Source: Chlorobium sp.
GTDB taxonomy: Bacteria > Bacteroidota > Chlorobiia > Chlorobiales > Chlorobiaceae
Assembly: GCA_005843825.1 (NCBI GenBank)
Contig: SZXX01000016.1
Span: forward strand, 1 to 64,000
Direction of reading: 5' to 3'
Length of the DNA stretch: 64,000 bases
This document shows, one piece after another, positions 8,916-19,200 of this stretch. Position 1 is the stretch's first letter. Every line of letters begins with the position of its first letter. Both the position numbers and the translations under genes were made by a program. The notes beneath the pieces are model-generated. The model did not search any database. It saw nothing but the letters and a program-made list of their open reading frames with translations, and was not told the DNA's origin.

Positions 8916-9428
8916 ATGGATGCATACCAATTGGGGAAACTCTTTCCCCATGAAGAATACTGTACTGGCCGGGAAATGAATGTGGCGATACCGACAGAAG
9001 GTTTTTTCCATATCCTGATGTCTCTCAAAAAGATTTCACGCAAAGAAAGAACACTTTTTACAAGAGGGTCAATCACCGCGTCACTCTTTGAGCAGCGTGA
9101 CATTCCTTTTCTGGGTTTAGATTTTGGAGAGAATTTCAGTATTGATATCTCTTTTGATATCTCAAAATTTGATAATGAAACCCGCAGAGTCTGGTTGGCA
9201 TCAGAGACAAATGCAATTGCACTGTTTCTTGTGGAAGCAACAACAGGTATCATTGAAGGCATGCGCCTTATTGGCGTAGGGTTTGCTCCCGAGTTGCGTG
9301 CAATCTGTGCCAGGCAAAAAGGCCAGAAGGGCATCGCAGAGCGTGTTCTCCTCATTCATTCAGCGTTTACAGCAAAGGATATGGTCCGACATGCTATCGC
9401 AAAAACAGTCTTCAAACAGCATTCTTAG
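8916..9428 (+). CDS. Hypothetical protein, function unknown
   Basis: Open frame of 170 codons that I do not recognise. The product is soluble-looking, with mixed alpha/beta character, no signal peptide and no membrane segment. It contains a phenylalanine-rich stretch (LDFGENFSIDISFDISKF, about 69-86) and a C-terminal basic helix. The start is uncertain: ATG 8916 has no ribosome site, and a second Met at 8976 is equally possible. Its 3' end overlaps the start of the damaged umuD by 38 nt in another frame. It may be a real gene coupled to umuD or a relic from the same rearrangement. Confidence 0.45.
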   Translation: MDAYQLGKLFPHEEYCTGREMNVAIPTEGFFHILMSLKKISRKERTLFTRGSITASLFEQRDIPFLGLDFGENFSIDISFDISKFDNETRRVWLASETNAIALFLVEATTGIIEGMRLIGVGFAPELRAICARQKGQKGIAERVLLIHSAFTAKDMVRHAIAKTVFKQHS

Positions 9429-9777
9429 CTTTCCATCGCCAGCTGAGGAGTTCTTCGGGATGAAGCTCGACCTGAATGAAGAGCTTATCAAGCACCCTGA
9501 AGCCACGTTCTACGCTAGGGTAAGAGGCCATTCAATGAAAAATGGAGGCATTCAAGATGGCGACCTGCTGTTTATTGATAAGGCACAGGAGCCAAAAGAT
9601 GGCTGCGTTGCTGTGTGCGCAATTGACGGTGAGTTCACGTTGAAGCGCCTTGCAGTCGAGAAAGAAGGCCTTTAGCTCATGCCCGCCAATGCTAAATTCA
9701 AGCCGATCAAGATTACCGAAGAAAACGACTTTTTGGTGTGGGGTGTTGTTGCCTATGTGGTGCACAAGGTGCGGTAA
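9391..9777 (+). pseudogene. umuD: umuD-like S24 peptidase, broken by in-frame TAG
   Basis: The frame encodes a UmuD-type LexA-fold peptidase: FPSPAEEFFGMKLDLNEEL, the serine motif GHSMKNGGIQDGD and the lysine motif FTLKRL. It then meets TAG at 9673-9675 and continues in the same frame (LMPANAKFKPI...WGVVAYVVHKV) to TAA at 9775-9777, so the break is a single nonsense codon, not a frameshift. In E. coli UmuD the aligned residue is Gln (VQLIP), so CAG to TAG by one C-to-T change is a likely origin. The N-terminus also lacks the usual Cys/Ala-Gly self-cleavage site before FPSPA, so both ends look damaged. No umuC follows. Without readthrough the product ends at 94 residues. Confidence 0.85.
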
Positions 9778-9821
9778 TTCACATATTAGATTCTACAAGC
9801 ATTGCAGTTAAAACTCCTTCC

Positions 9822-10583
9822 ATGTGCGGTCGATTCGTCTTCTTTGAGCTCAAGGATTTCATCAGGCAGCTCCACCAGTACGAACTCCCTTTTGTCGAGG
9901 AGCAGGAGATAGACTTTTCAGCAAACTACAACATTGCCCCCGATACCGATATTGTAGCTCTCCTGGGAGACCAGAGCAAGTATACCCTCACGCTTGCTCA
10001 CTGGGGCGTTATCCCGCACTGGGCAAAGGCAATGCCGAAAGTCAGGCCTATCAATGCACGCGCCGAAACCCTTGCCATAAAGCCATACTTTCGCCACATG
10101 CTGCATCGGACGCACTGCATAATCCCTGCCAGCGGTTTCTATGAATGGAAGCAAACGGCACAGAGCAAAAAGCAGCCTTACTACCTTCACCGGGTTGACG
10201 GCAAACCCATGGCATTCGCAGGATTGTGGGACATCTGGAAAGAGGATGCCAGTGCAGCACCTGTTGTGTCGTGCACCATTATTACCACCGATGCTAACAG
10301 CGAAATGAAGTTCGTTCATGATCGTATGCCGGTTATCCTTGAGCCGGAACAGTGGAAAGAGTGGCTCGATGCCAGCAAGCCAGAAGCAGGGAAGCTGCTG
10401 CAGCCAGCCACAGACGGTGCACTTGCTCTCTCCCCGGTCTCAACAAAAGTCAACAACCAAAAGAACAGCCAGCACGACTGCATTGTCCCTTATAACGAAA
10501 GCAATGAGATCGGAGAGCTGTTTATAGTTGCTTTTTTAGTAAAATATTCAAGCTTTATGCCGTCTCCCTTAAGCTCCTCATAA
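9822..10583 (+). CDS. SRAP-family protein (YedK/HMCES), abasic-site DNA-protein crosslinker
   Basis: SOS-response-associated peptidase-fold protein. In the family the N-terminal Cys2, exposed after Met removal, forms a covalent link with abasic sites in single-stranded DNA and shields them. The frame is open further upstream, but ATG at 9822 gives the required MCGRF start. Other family motifs are present: NYNIAPDTDI (the Asn that contacts the abasic site), WGVIPHWAK, INARAET, HRTHCIIPASGFYEWK (catalytic Glu), FAGLWDIW and the VHDRMPVIL histidine. The length is 253 residues; the last 30 or so residues (after IVPYNESNE) look unlike the family. It lies 44 nt after the umuD remnant, in line with the known association with SOS genes. 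Confidence 0.92.
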   Translation: MCGRFVFFELKDFIRQLHQYELPFVEEQEIDFSANYNIAPDTDIVALLGDQSKYTLTLAHWGVIPHWAKAMPKVRPINARAETLAIKPYFRHMLHRTHCIIPASGFYEWKQTAQSKKQPYYLHRVDGKPMAFAGLWDIWKEDASAAPVVSCTIITTDANSEMKFVHDRMPVILEPEQWKEWLDASKPEAGKLLQPATDGALALSPVSTKVNNQKNSQHDCIVPYNESNEIGELFIVAFLVKYSSFMPSPLSSS

Positions 10584-10594
10584 TAAAGCTGCTG

Positions 10595-11128
10595 TTATTT
10601 GACCTTGGCAAGGTTTTCCAGTGTTTTTTTGCCTGCGTTTTTGAGTGTTTCATCCTTGTCGATATTGGCGGAGGATATCAGGATGTAGTAGCCATCTTTG
10701 AACATGTGAAGGCCACCTATAGCTGTGAATGCTTCATTACCGAACTCTTTGACATCTGTTTTTGAGTCGCCAATCAATTTTTTGGTTTCGCGGTAAATTG
10801 TTTCTGAACCGACTCCGGTTGGAGGCATAAAGGAGTCCTGTGTAAGTGATATCTGAAGATACTTTTTTGAAGATGTATTCACTGGTTTGTAAAAGCAGAT
10901 TTTTTGGCCGACAGCTTTTGTTTCTCTTTTTTCTCCCTTTTCAACCGCTTCTCCAAGGATCTCTGCAGCCTCATTTTGATTGATGAGAAGCTCAGGCTCG
11001 ATGATTTTTCCCTTCGTTGCGCTTGCTTGGGCAGGAGTTGCGTTTTCTTTCGGTTTGTCATTACCGTTGCAGGCTCCGAGGGCAAGCGTAACGCTTAGTA
11101 ATAGAATGAATCCTTTTCCGTTTTTCAT
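10595..11128 (-). CDS. Putative lipoprotein, function unknown
   Basis: A 177-residue exported protein with a lipobox (LALGAC, Cys20) after a short hydrophobic signal, so it is probably lipid-anchored in the envelope. The mature part begins with a Lys/Ala/Gln-rich linker, then a compact domain containing NQNEAAEILGE and a repeated pattern of short strands ending in YYILISSAN. This resembles small DUF3558-like lipoproteins in layout, but I cannot name the family with confidence. It stands alone, converging on the SRAP gene 11 nt away and separated from acs by a terminator. Confidence 0.8.
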   Translation of the reverse strand: MKNGKGFILLLSVTLALGACNGNDKPKENATPAQASATKGKIIEPELLINQNEAAEILGEAVEKGEKRETKAVGQKICFYKPVNTSSKKYLQISLTQDSFMPPTGVGSETIYRETKKLIGDSKTDVKEFGNEAFTAIGGLHMFKDGYYILISSANIDKDETLKNAGKKTLENLAKVK

Positions 11129-11173
11129 AGTCTGAATCTGGTTAGTTTGTTTCGAGATCGTGTGTCGAAAAAC

Positions 11174-11201
11174 AAAAAGCGCAGCCGAGGCTGCGCTTTT
11201 T
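11174..11201 (-). terminator. Rho-independent terminator of acs
   Basis: Perfect 13-bp inverted repeat (aaaaagcgcagcc / ggctgcgcttttt) with a 2-nt gap, giving a strong hairpin and a T run on the minus strand, 35 nt beyond the acs stop. Confidence 0.92.
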
Positions 11202-11235
11202 GTTTTGAATTGCTTCTTCAGGATGTAAGCGGGGC

Positions 11236-13236
11236 TTAATCGTCTTCGTTTGAGCGAAGGTTTTCAAGAACGCCGAAATCCTCAAGCGTGGTGACGTCTC
11301 CCTTGATCTCGTTGCTTGTGGCAAGTTCGCGGAGGAGGCGGCGCATGATTTTTCCGCTGCGTGTTTTCGGCAAGCCTTTTGCCCATCTGATTTCATCAGG
11401 TTTGGCAATTGGTCCGATCTCTTTTGCAACGTGGTTGCGAAGCTCTTCACGCATTTTCATGTCACCGACATATTCATCCTTCAGCGTTACGAAGGCTACA
11501 AGGGCATTACCCTTAAGCTCATCGGGACGGCTGACAACAGCTGCTTCTGCAACGGCCTCAAAGGATACAAGGGCGCTTTCGACTTCACTGGTGCCAAGGC
11601 GGTGACCTGATACGTTGACCACATCATCCACACGTCCCATAATCCAGATATAGCCGTCATCATCCTTGCGGGCTCCGTCGCCGGTGAAGTACATGCCTGG
11701 GAATTCTGACCAGTAGGTTGATTCATAGCGCTTGTTGTCGCCATAGATGGTACGGAGCATTGACGGCCATGGTTTTTTAATGACCAGGTATCCGCCTTCG
11801 TTGGCTTTGCACGGGGTTCCATCTTTGTGAACCACGTCGACGGCAATGCCTGGCAGTGGTCGTGTTGCCGTGCCTGGTTTTGTAGGGGTCGCACCAGGAA
11901 GTGGAGAGACCATGATGCCGCCGGTTTCCGTCTGCCACCAGGTATCAACGATAGGACATCTTTCCTGTCCTACAACCTTGTGATACCACATCCATGCTTC
12001 AGGGTTGATTGGTTCTCCAACCGTTCCAAGCAGGCGGAGCGAGCTGAGGTTGTGTTTTGTGACCCATTCGTTTCCTGCGCGTATAAATGCGCGGATAGCA
12101 GTCGGGGCTGTATAGAGGATTGTAACCTTGTGGCGGTTGATGATATCCCAGAACCTGTCCCACTGAGGGTAGTTCGGAGCACCTTCGTACATGAGAAGTG
12201 TTGCGCCGTTAAGCAGAGGCCCGTATACCATGTAGCTGTGTCCGGTAATCCAGCCTACATCGGCTGTACACCAGTAGATGTCTTCATCCTTGATATCAAA
12301 AACATATTTGAACGAGCTTGCTGCATGCACCATATATCCGGCAGTGGTGTGCAGGATACCTTTTGGTTTTCCGGTTGAACCGCTTGTATAGAGAACGAAA
12401 AGGGGATGTTCTGATTCCACCTCGACCGGATCGCATTCATCAACGGCCAGACCCATAAGATCATGCCACCAATGGTCCATGCCGTTATGCATGTTGACCT
12501 CTTCATTGGTCACTTTCAGGACGATGACGCTTCTGATTGACGGGGTATTGACAATTGCTTCATCAACGATAGTTTTCAGGTTGATGGAGCCTCCACGGCG
12601 TCTTGTTCCGTCTGCACAGATAACCATCTTTGCACGTGAATCATTGACACGTTCGGTGATTGCATGAGCTGAGAATCCGGCAAAAATAACATTGTGTACA
12701 GCGCCTACACGAGCACAGGCAAGAACGGCGATGACAAGCTCAGGAACCATGCCCATATAGAGAGCAACGCGGTCTCCCGGCTTGATGCCTGCGATTTTCA
12801 GGACATTTGCAAATTTGCTGACCTGACGGTGAAGTTCACCATAGGTCAGAACCCGCTCATTGCCTTCTTCACCTTCCCAGATAATAGCAGCCTTGTTTTT
12901 TCTCCAGCTGTTCACATGGACATCAAGGGCGTTGTAACAGATATTTGTTTTTCCGCCATTAAACCACTTGGCATAGGGGGTATTCCACTCCAGCACGGAA
13001 TCATACTTTTTAAACCAGTGGAACTGGTCTGCAATCCCGCCCCAATAGGCTTCAGGATCAGCATCTGCTGAAGCATAAAGCTTCTCATATTGCTCCATTG
13101 AGGAGACATAGGCGTTTTTCGAAAATTCTGCCGGGGGTGGAAATTTCCGTTTTTCAGACAGAACCGAGCTGATCGAATCGTTGTCAGAAGATGTTGCGAC
13201 TGGCTGAGTGCTGGATGTTGTTTCGTCTGTAGCCAT
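11236..13236 (-). CDS. acs: Acetyl-CoA synthetase (AMP-forming)
   Basis: Activates acetate with ATP and CoA to acetyl-CoA via acetyl-AMP, allowing acetate photoassimilation together with pyruvate:ferredoxin oxidoreductase. The 666-residue product has the family order: N-terminal [15 protein letters not shown], the P-loop [15 protein letters not shown] near 287-301, [24 protein letters not shown] near 435, the hinge region [19 protein letters not shown], and the C-terminal [14 protein letters not shown] with the lysine that is acetylated in regulated members. The length is standard. It is a single gene with its own terminator; leuS lies upstream on the same strand with a 175-nt gap that probably holds the acs promoter. 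Confidence 0.97.
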   Translation of the reverse strand: MATDETTSSTQPVATSSDNDSISSVLSEKRKFPPPAEFSKNAYVSSMEQYEKLYASADADPEAYWGGIADQFHWFKKYDSVLEWNTPYAKWFNGGKTNICYNALDVHVNSWRKNKAAIIWEGEEGNERVLTYGELHRQVSKFANVLKIAGIKPGDRVALYMGMVPELVIAVLACARVGAVHNVIFAGFSAHAITERVNDSRAKMVICADGTRRRGGSINLKTIVDEAIVNTPSIRSVIVLKVTNEEVNMHNGMDHWWHDLMGLAVDECDPVEVESEHPLFVLYTSGSTGKPKGILHTTAGYMVHAASSFKYVFDIKDEDIYWCTADVGWITGHSYMVYGPLLNGATLLMYEGAPNYPQWDRFWDIINRHKVTILYTAPTAIRAFIRAGNEWVTKHNLSSLRLLGTVGEPINPEAWMWYHKVVGQERCPIVDTWWQTETGGIMVSPLPGATPTKPGTATRPLPGIAVDVVHKDGTPCKANEGGYLVIKKPWPSMLRTIYGDNKRYESTYWSEFPGMYFTGDGARKDDDGYIWIMGRVDDVVNVSGHRLGTSEVESALVSFEAVAEAAVVSRPDELKGNALVAFVTLKDEYVGDMKMREELRNHVAKEIGPIAKPDEIRWAKGLPKTRSGKIMRRLLRELATSNEIKGDVTTLEDFGVLENLRSNEDD

Positions 13237-13411
13237 TGATAACAGATTTTATGTGTTTAATAAATAGAGACTACCCCCGTCACAGGTATTTGAGAACAAA
13301 AAATCAGCGGTCGAAGCGGAAAAAACGAGAAGCAAGACCAATATTTTACAAAAGAAATAGGCAAAAAAAAAATCTTAGCAACTATTTAAGTATGCATCAA
13401 TTTTCCAGCGA

Positions 13412-15829
13412 TTATTTTACCGCAAAACTTACCAGTTTGTCCGGGATAACTATTTCGCGGACAATAGTTTGTCCTTCAAGAAATTTCAGCACTGATTCAA
13501 CTTTTTTTGCCTCTGCAAGCAACAATTCTTTCGGACTTTTTGCCGGAGCAAGGAAGGTGCCTCTCAGTTTTCCATTGATCTGTACGGCAATGGTTAAAAC
13601 CGTGTCTTCGACTAATTGAGGATCATAAGAGGGAAAATGTTCAGAGCTGATCGATACGCTGTGTCCGATGGCTTCCCAGAGCTCTTCCGAAATGTGGGGT
13701 GCATAGGGAGCAAGCAGCAGCAGCAGTGTTTCAACGGCCTCTCTGTTCTTGCATCCGGCCTTTTGCAGCTCGTTGACAAAAACCATCATTTCGGCGATAG
13801 CGGTATTGAATTTGAGATTTTCAGTATCTTCGCTGACCTTTTTGATCGTTTTATGCATGCGTCTCAGCAGTTCATCAGGCATGGCCTCCATAGTAAGTGA
13901 TGCTGCCGGCCCTTCATGCTCAGGATAAATCAGGCGCCACACTTTCGACAGAAAACGGCTTACCCCTTCAATTCCATTGGTGTTCCATGGCTTTACCTGT
14001 TCCAGAGGGCCGAGAAACATTTCATACAGACGAACAGCATCGGCGCCGTAACGTTCCAGAACGTGGTCGGCAGGGATTACATTGCCGCGCGATTTCGACA
14101 TTTTTTCATTGTCTTCACCGAGAATCATTCCCTGGTTGAAGAGTCTCTTGAACGGCTCTTTTGAACTGACGACGCCGATATCAAAAAGAACCTTGTGCCA
14201 GAACCTTGCATAGAGCAGGTGAAGAACGGCGTGTTCTGCCCCTCCGATATAGAGGTCAACATTCATCCAGTACCGTTCCTTTTCAGGATCAATAAGCTGC
14301 ATGGTATTGTCAGGATCGATAAAACGGAGATAGTACCAGCAGCTTCCGGCCCATTGGGGCATGGTGTTTGTCTCTCTCCTGAAAGAGCCGTGTTCATCGG
14401 AACCGTAGAGCCAGTCCGGAATATTTGCAAGCGGTGATTCTCCGGTGGATGAAGGCTGATATGCCTCAACCTCGGGCAGAACAAGTGGAAGGTTTGTTTC
14501 CGTTCGAAGTGTTCCGTCCTCGTAATGCTTGATCGGGATAGGCTCTCCCCAGTAACGCTGGCGGCTGAATATCCAGTCGCGGAGTTTATAGTTAACCTTT
14601 CTTTCGCCAACTTTTTTCCTTTCAAGCCATGATGCCATGCGCTCAAAAGATTCGCTGAAGCTGAGCCCGTCGAGGGTTATTTCGCTGTTGGATGAATTGA
14701 CACAGGTGCTGTCCTTGTCTTCAAAAACTTTTTCCTGAACATCATGGGGGCTTTTGATGACCTCAATGATCGGAAGGTTGTATTGTTTGGCAAATTCCCA
14801 GTCTCTCGAGTCATGTGCGGGAACCGACATGATGGCTCCGGTACCGTAACTGGTCAGCACAAAGTCTGAAATCCATACGGGAAGAGGTTCATTTGTCGCA
14901 GGATTAATGGCATAGGAGCCGGTAAAAACGCCTGTTTTTTCTTTCTGAAGTCCGGTGCGTTCAAGTTCGGTTTTCAGTTTTGCCTGACCGATATAATGTT
15001 TTACCTCAACAAGCTGTTGTGCGGTTGCTAGCTTTTCAGCAAGCGGATGTTCAGGTGAAATAACCAGGTAGGTTGCACCGAAAAGGGTATCGGGCCGGGT
15101 TGTATAGACTCTCAGTTTCTCTTTGTGGCAGGGGAGCTCAAAATCAATGTTTACGCCTTCAGAACGTCCAATCCAGTTGCGCTGCATCTGTTTGACATTT
15201 TCGGGCCATTCAAGCTCTTCGAGATCAGCAATCAGTCGATCTGCATAAGCGGTTATTTTCAGTACCCACTGGCGCAGAGGACGGCGGATAACGGTATAGC
15301 CTTCTGCAATTTTTTCTTCTACCTCTTCATTCGCCAGTACAGTCTTCAGCTCTTCACACCAGTTGACGTCCACCTCCGACATATAGGCCAGCCCCATATC
15401 ATAGAGCTTGAGAAAAATCCACTGTGTCCACTTGAAATATCCCGGATCGGTGGTATTGATCTCCCTCTCCCAGTCGTAAGAAAAACCCATAGCCTGCAGG
15501 GTTTCCTTAAAGCTTCTGATATTATTTTCAGTAGTGGTTTTCGGGTGGGTTCCTGTTTTAATGGCAAACTGTTCAGCAGGAAGACCGAAGGCATCCCATC
15601 CCATCGGGTGCAGTACATTATAGCCACAGCTTCTTTTGTATCGTGCGGTGATATCTGAAGCAGTATATCCTTCAAGATGTCCGACATGGAGACCTGTACC
15701 GCTTGGGTAGGGAAACATGTCGAGCACATAGTATTTCGGTTTATCAGCCTCTTTGCCTGTTGCAAAGGTATTATGCTTCTGCCAGCTGGCCTGCCATTTC
15801 TTCTCTATTGTTGAAAATTCGTACTTCAT
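13412..15829 (-). CDS. leuS: Leucyl-tRNA synthetase
   Basis: Charges tRNA-Leu in the cytoplasm. The 805-residue class I enzyme shows the HIGH motif as HVGH (48-51, in PSGTGLHVGHLEGYTASD) and KMSKS near residue 575 (DNEKMSKSRGNVIPADH). Between them lies the CP1 editing domain with the TRPDTLFGATYLVIS threonine-rich motif and the GTGAIMSVPAHDSRDWEFA segment. The C-terminal anticodon-binding bundle follows. The frame is open 57 nt further upstream, but ATG 15829 gives the family start (MKYEFSTIEKKWQ). It sits downstream of the pnp terminator and is probably transcribed from its own promoter in 15830-15910. Confidence 0.97.
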   Translation of the reverse strand: MKYEFSTIEKKWQASWQKHNTFATGKEADKPKYYVLDMFPYPSGTGLHVGHLEGYTASDITARYKRSCGYNVLHPMGWDAFGLPAEQFAIKTGTHPKTTTENNIRSFKETLQAMGFSYDWEREINTTDPGYFKWTQWIFLKLYDMGLAYMSEVDVNWCEELKTVLANEEVEEKIAEGYTVIRRPLRQWVLKITAYADRLIADLEELEWPENVKQMQRNWIGRSEGVNIDFELPCHKEKLRVYTTRPDTLFGATYLVISPEHPLAEKLATAQQLVEVKHYIGQAKLKTELERTGLQKEKTGVFTGSYAINPATNEPLPVWISDFVLTSYGTGAIMSVPAHDSRDWEFAKQYNLPIIEVIKSPHDVQEKVFEDKDSTCVNSSNSEITLDGLSFSESFERMASWLERKKVGERKVNYKLRDWIFSRQRYWGEPIPIKHYEDGTLRTETNLPLVLPEVEAYQPSSTGESPLANIPDWLYGSDEHGSFRRETNTMPQWAGSCWYYLRFIDPDNTMQLIDPEKERYWMNVDLYIGGAEHAVLHLLYARFWHKVLFDIGVVSSKEPFKRLFNQGMILGEDNEKMSKSRGNVIPADHVLERYGADAVRLYEMFLGPLEQVKPWNTNGIEGVSRFLSKVWRLIYPEHEGPAASLTMEAMPDELLRRMHKTIKKVSEDTENLKFNTAIAEMMVFVNELQKAGCKNREAVETLLLLLAPYAPHISEELWEAIGHSVSISSEHFPSYDPQLVEDTVLTIAVQINGKLRGTFLAPAKSPKELLLAEAKKVESVLKFLEGQTIVREIVIPDKLVSFAVK

Positions 15830-15920
15830 GGTGTTTTGATGAATTGCGCTGTCTCCCCCGAAACAACTACCAGCGGGGTAACACAACGAGCCTTACTGTA
15901 CGAGAACCTGGTAGTAAAAA

Positions 15921-15954
15921 AAAAGGCAGTGCAGGGTTAACTGCACTGCCTTTT
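15921..15954 (-). terminator. Rho-independent terminator of pnp
   Basis: 14-bp inverted repeat (aaaaggcagtgcag / ctgcactgcctttt) around a 6-nt loop, followed on the minus strand by a run of eight or more T, 14 nt past the pnp stop. Confidence 0.93.
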
Positions 15955-15967
15955 CCGATTGTCGAGG

Positions 15968-18166
15968 TTAATTGTTTTCTGTGACGGGTTCTGTTGCCGT
16001 CTCATGTTCCTGTGCCTCGGCAACAGCTTTTATTGAAAGAGCAAAACGCATTTTTCCGGTACGGGGATCTTTGCGGACTTCAACAAGTTTAACCCTCACC
16101 TTGTCACCGACTTTCAGGTGATCGCTGGCTTTATTGACTCTTTCCTTTGAAATTTCAGAGATGTGCACCAAGCCGTCGGTTTTTGGAAGAAACTCTACAA
16201 AAGCACCAAGTTCATCACGAACGTCTTTAACCTTTCCGTTGTAGATCATGCCGACTTCAGGTTTTGCTGTAAGGCCTTTTATAATGGCAAGAGCAGCGTT
16301 GGTTCCTTCAGTGGTTGAGCAGGCAATGGTGACGGTTCCATCGTCTTCAATGTTGATTTCAGCTCCGGTTTCCTCTGTGATACTGCGGATAGTCTCTCCA
16401 CCCTTGCCGATAATCATGCCGATGCAGTCAACCGGTACCTTGATGGATGTGAGTTTCGGTGCAAAGTTTGCCAGATCCTGGCGGGATTCGGGGATCGCTT
16501 CTTCCATTTTGTCGAGAATGTGAAGTCGTCCTCTGCGGGCCTGCTCAAGAGCTGTTTCGAGAATGTGATAGTCAAGTCCGTCGATCTTGATGTCCATCTG
16601 GCAGGCTGTAATGCCATCCCTGGTGCCGGATACTTTAAAATCCATATCACCAAGATGATCCTCATTGCCGAGAATATCAGAAAGCACAGCGTATGCTGCT
16701 CCTTCCTTGATCAGTCCCATGGCAATTCCTGATACCGGCTTTCTGATTGGAACACCTCCATCCATCAAGGCAAGCGTTCCGCCGCAAACTGAGGCCATTG
16801 AGGAAGAACCGTTCGATTCAAGAATGTCCGAAACAATACGGATGGTGTAGGGGAACTCAGCGTCGGTAGGAGCTACCATTTTAATGGAGCGCTCGGCAAG
16901 ATTGCCGTGCCCGATTTCTCTGCGTCCGATGCTGCCGAGTCTTCCAACTTCACCAACGGAAAATGGAGGGAAGTTGTAGTGAAGGAAGAATTTTTTATCG
17001 GCATTGTTTGTCAGGTTATCTACTGACTGTGCATCTTTACTGGTTCCGAGGGTAACGGTTACAAGAGCCTGGGTTTCACCTCTGGTGAAGAGTGCCGAGC
17101 CGTGTGCTCTCGGGATGACTCCAAGTTCAATGCTGATTGGTCTTACCTGGTCAAGGGCTCTGCCGTCAAGTCGTTTTGAGTCATCAAGAATCATGTGGCG
17201 CATCACCTTCTTTTCGACCGAATGAATCTGTTCTTCAATGATATGCGGGTTCACAAAGAGAGCTTTTGAGGAATCGGCAGCAATATCCTCAGCGCTGATA
17301 GCGGCTTTGAAATGCTCAACGATTGACGCTATGGATTCTTTGTAGATGAGGGCTGTCTGGTCGGCGCGTTCTTCTTTCTGGAGCGGAGTATAAGCAAGCT
17401 CTTTGAGACGGGATTCACAACATCCACGAATGAATTCGGTCAACTCTGCTGGGATTACTGTCGGCGCAAATGGTCGGCCTGGTTTTCCAACCTCTTTCGC
17501 AATCTCGTTCTGGAGTGCTGAGAGTTTGCGGATAGCATCGTGACCGAACTTGATGGCTTCAAGCATCTCGGCTTCTGAAATTTCTTTCATTTCACCTTCC
17601 AGCATACAGATGGTATCAATTGTGCCACCGATACAGATATCAATATCGCTCTCCAGGAGCTCGTTGACATCAGGATTAATGACAAACAGACCGTTGATTC
17701 TGCCAACCCGGACTTCTGACATCGGATTATGGAAGGGAATGTCGGAGACCATGATTGCTGTTGATGCAGCCAGGCCGCCGAGCACGTCGGCATCATTGAT
17801 CTGGTCTGAAGATATAACCGTTACAATAATCTGTGTTTCATAAAGGTAGCCGTCAGGAAAGAGCGGTCTGAGTGCACGATCGATCAGTCTTGCTGAAAGG
17901 ATTTCTTTTTCTGAAGGGCGGCTTTCACGCTTGAAAAATCCACCGGGGAATTTGCCTGCAGCCGAATATTTTTCGCGGTATTCAACCTGAAGCGGAAAGT
18001 AGTCCTGATTCGGTGGAGGTGTTTTTTTGCTTGACACAACGGTTGCAAGTACCATAGTGTCGCCAAGACGGACTACTACAGCGCCATCAGCCTGTTTTGC
18101 CATTTTGCCGGTTTCGATAGAAATTATCTTCCCCTGGCCGAGATCAATTTTCTTGTTAATAATCAT
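15968..18166 (-). CDS. pnp: Polynucleotide phosphorylase
   Basis: Phosphorolytic 3'-5' exoribonuclease for mRNA turnover, working as a trimer and in the degradosome. The 732-residue product has the complete layout: first RNase PH domain (about 1-215), linking helices, second RNase PH domain with [19 protein letters not shown] (about 540-560), KH domain ([19 protein letters not shown]) and a C-terminal S1 domain ([18 protein letters not shown] to [11 protein letters not shown]). It ends in a short acidic tail. The start ATG follows AAAGAT. It is followed by a strong terminator and preceded by a 180-nt spacer after panC, so it probably has its own promoter. Confidence 0.98.
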   Translation of the reverse strand: MIINKKIDLGQGKIISIETGKMAKQADGAVVVRLGDTMVLATVVSSKKTPPPNQDYFPLQVEYREKYSAAGKFPGGFFKRESRPSEKEILSARLIDRALRPLFPDGYLYETQIIVTVISSDQINDADVLGGLAASTAIMVSDIPFHNPMSEVRVGRINGLFVINPDVNELLESDIDICIGGTIDTICMLEGEMKEISEAEMLEAIKFGHDAIRKLSALQNEIAKEVGKPGRPFAPTVIPAELTEFIRGCCESRLKELAYTPLQKEERADQTALIYKESIASIVEHFKAAISAEDIAADSSKALFVNPHIIEEQIHSVEKKVMRHMILDDSKRLDGRALDQVRPISIELGVIPRAHGSALFTRGETQALVTVTLGTSKDAQSVDNLTNNADKKFFLHYNFPPFSVGEVGRLGSIGRREIGHGNLAERSIKMVAPTDAEFPYTIRIVSDILESNGSSSMASVCGGTLALMDGGVPIRKPVSGIAMGLIKEGAAYAVLSDILGNEDHLGDMDFKVSGTRDGITACQMDIKIDGLDYHILETALEQARRGRLHILDKMEEAIPESRQDLANFAPKLTSIKVPVDCIGMIIGKGGETIRSITEETGAEINIEDDGTVTIACSTTEGTNAALAIIKGLTAKPEVGMIYNGKVKDVRDELGAFVEFLPKTDGLVHISEISKERVNKASDHLKVGDKVRVKLVEVRKDPRTGKMRFALSIKAVAEAQEHETATEPVTENN

Positions 18167-18346
18167 GGATATCTTTAATAGTGTGAGAAAAATGCTGTCC
18201 GGTATTGTTTATGCATACGTTTCCATTTCCCGGCCATACTCAGTGTCTACTTCAGTGTTTTGCCCTATGCCAAAAACAATGAACGCGTTTTCAAATATAA
18301 TACAAAAAAGTCTCTTCCGGTAACCTTGATCACTCCCGCGGTATTC

Positions 18347-19198
18347 TCATGCCCTGATCTTTGCGTTGTCAATCAGCCGGACTGTTCCTGAGTACATGGC
18401 AAGAAGCAGGCGGTACTCTTTTCCTGTTTCTGCAGTCTCAACCTGTTCAAACGTTGCTTCGTCAACAAAACCGGCGTAATCGGAGCGGCATCCCGGTGTT
18501 GCGTTGATCATCAGTGTAATCTCTTCTGCAATTGCCGCAAGGTTATAGTCATGTTCAGCAACCCTTTTTTCGGCATGGCCGATTGCCTTGTAAAGAATGG
18601 CCGCAGCATCACGCTCCTCGATTGAGAGGTAGATATTTCTTGAACTTACCGCCAAGCCGCTTTGTTCTCTGACAATGGGTGCCTCAATAATTTTTATATC
18701 CATATTCAGATCCTGGACTACCCTGCGGATAACGGCGAGCTGCTGGGCATCCTTTTCGCCGAAGACGGCTATATGAGGTTTTGTAATATTTAACAGTTTG
18801 GTAACAATGGTTGCAACACCTTTAAAATGGTCAGGCCTCTTCTCTCCTTCGAACCCTTTTGTTACTTCGCTGCATTCAACTGTAGTCTGATAGTGTTCAG
18901 GGTAGATGCTTTCAGTTTCAGGTGCAAAAAGGAAATCGACTCCGGCCGCTTTTGCCATGGCAACATCTTTCTCGAAAGGCCGGGGATATTGATGGAGGTC
19001 TTCGTTCAGTCCGAACTGGGTCGGGTTTACAAATATTGTGAGAATAATTGTGCCTGCGGTCTGCTGCGCAAGTTTTATCAGGCTCAGGTGCCCTTCGTGC
19101 AGTGCGCCCATAGTCATGACGACGCCAATACACTGCCGGTTAAGTCGTAGTTTTTCGGCAATGGCCTGCATCTGTCCGGGTTCAGTGATGATCTGCAT
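18347..19198 (-). CDS. panC: Pantothenate synthetase
   Basis: Joins pantoate and beta-alanine with ATP to make pantothenate, the precursor of CoA. The 283-residue product has the nucleotidyltransferase HIGH-like motif in [14 protein letters not shown] (about 29-42), the pantoate site [23 protein letters not shown], and the [13 protein letters not shown] motif with the KMSKS-like loop. ATG 19198 lies 2 nt after the rsmI stop; a GTG at 19204 overlapping that stop as GTGA would add two residues. The spacing shows co-transcription with rsmI. No panB or panD is in the window. Confidence 0.96.
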   Translation of the reverse strand: MQIITEPGQMQAIAEKLRLNRQCIGVVMTMGALHEGHLSLIKLAQQTAGTIILTIFVNPTQFGLNEDLHQYPRPFEKDVAMAKAAGVDFLFAPETESIYPEHYQTTVECSEVTKGFEGEKRPDHFKGVATIVTKLLNITKPHIAVFGEKDAQQLAVIRRVVQDLNMDIKIIEAPIVREQSGLAVSSRNIYLSIEERDAAAILYKAIGHAEKRVAEHDYNLAAIAEEITLMINATPGCRSDYAGFVDEATFEQVETAETGKEYRLLLAMYSGTVRLIDNAKIRA

Positions 19199-19200
19199 AG

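Noticed and set aside
8870-9355. 161-codon minus-strand ORF opposite the 170-codon ORF
   Set aside because: Composition looks like an antisense shadow (Ser, Arg and Pro rich, no family pattern); the plus-strand reading is more protein-like.
9661-9780. Frameshift in umuD
   Set aside because: Codon-by-codon reading shows the downstream part is in the same frame; the lesion is a nonsense codon.
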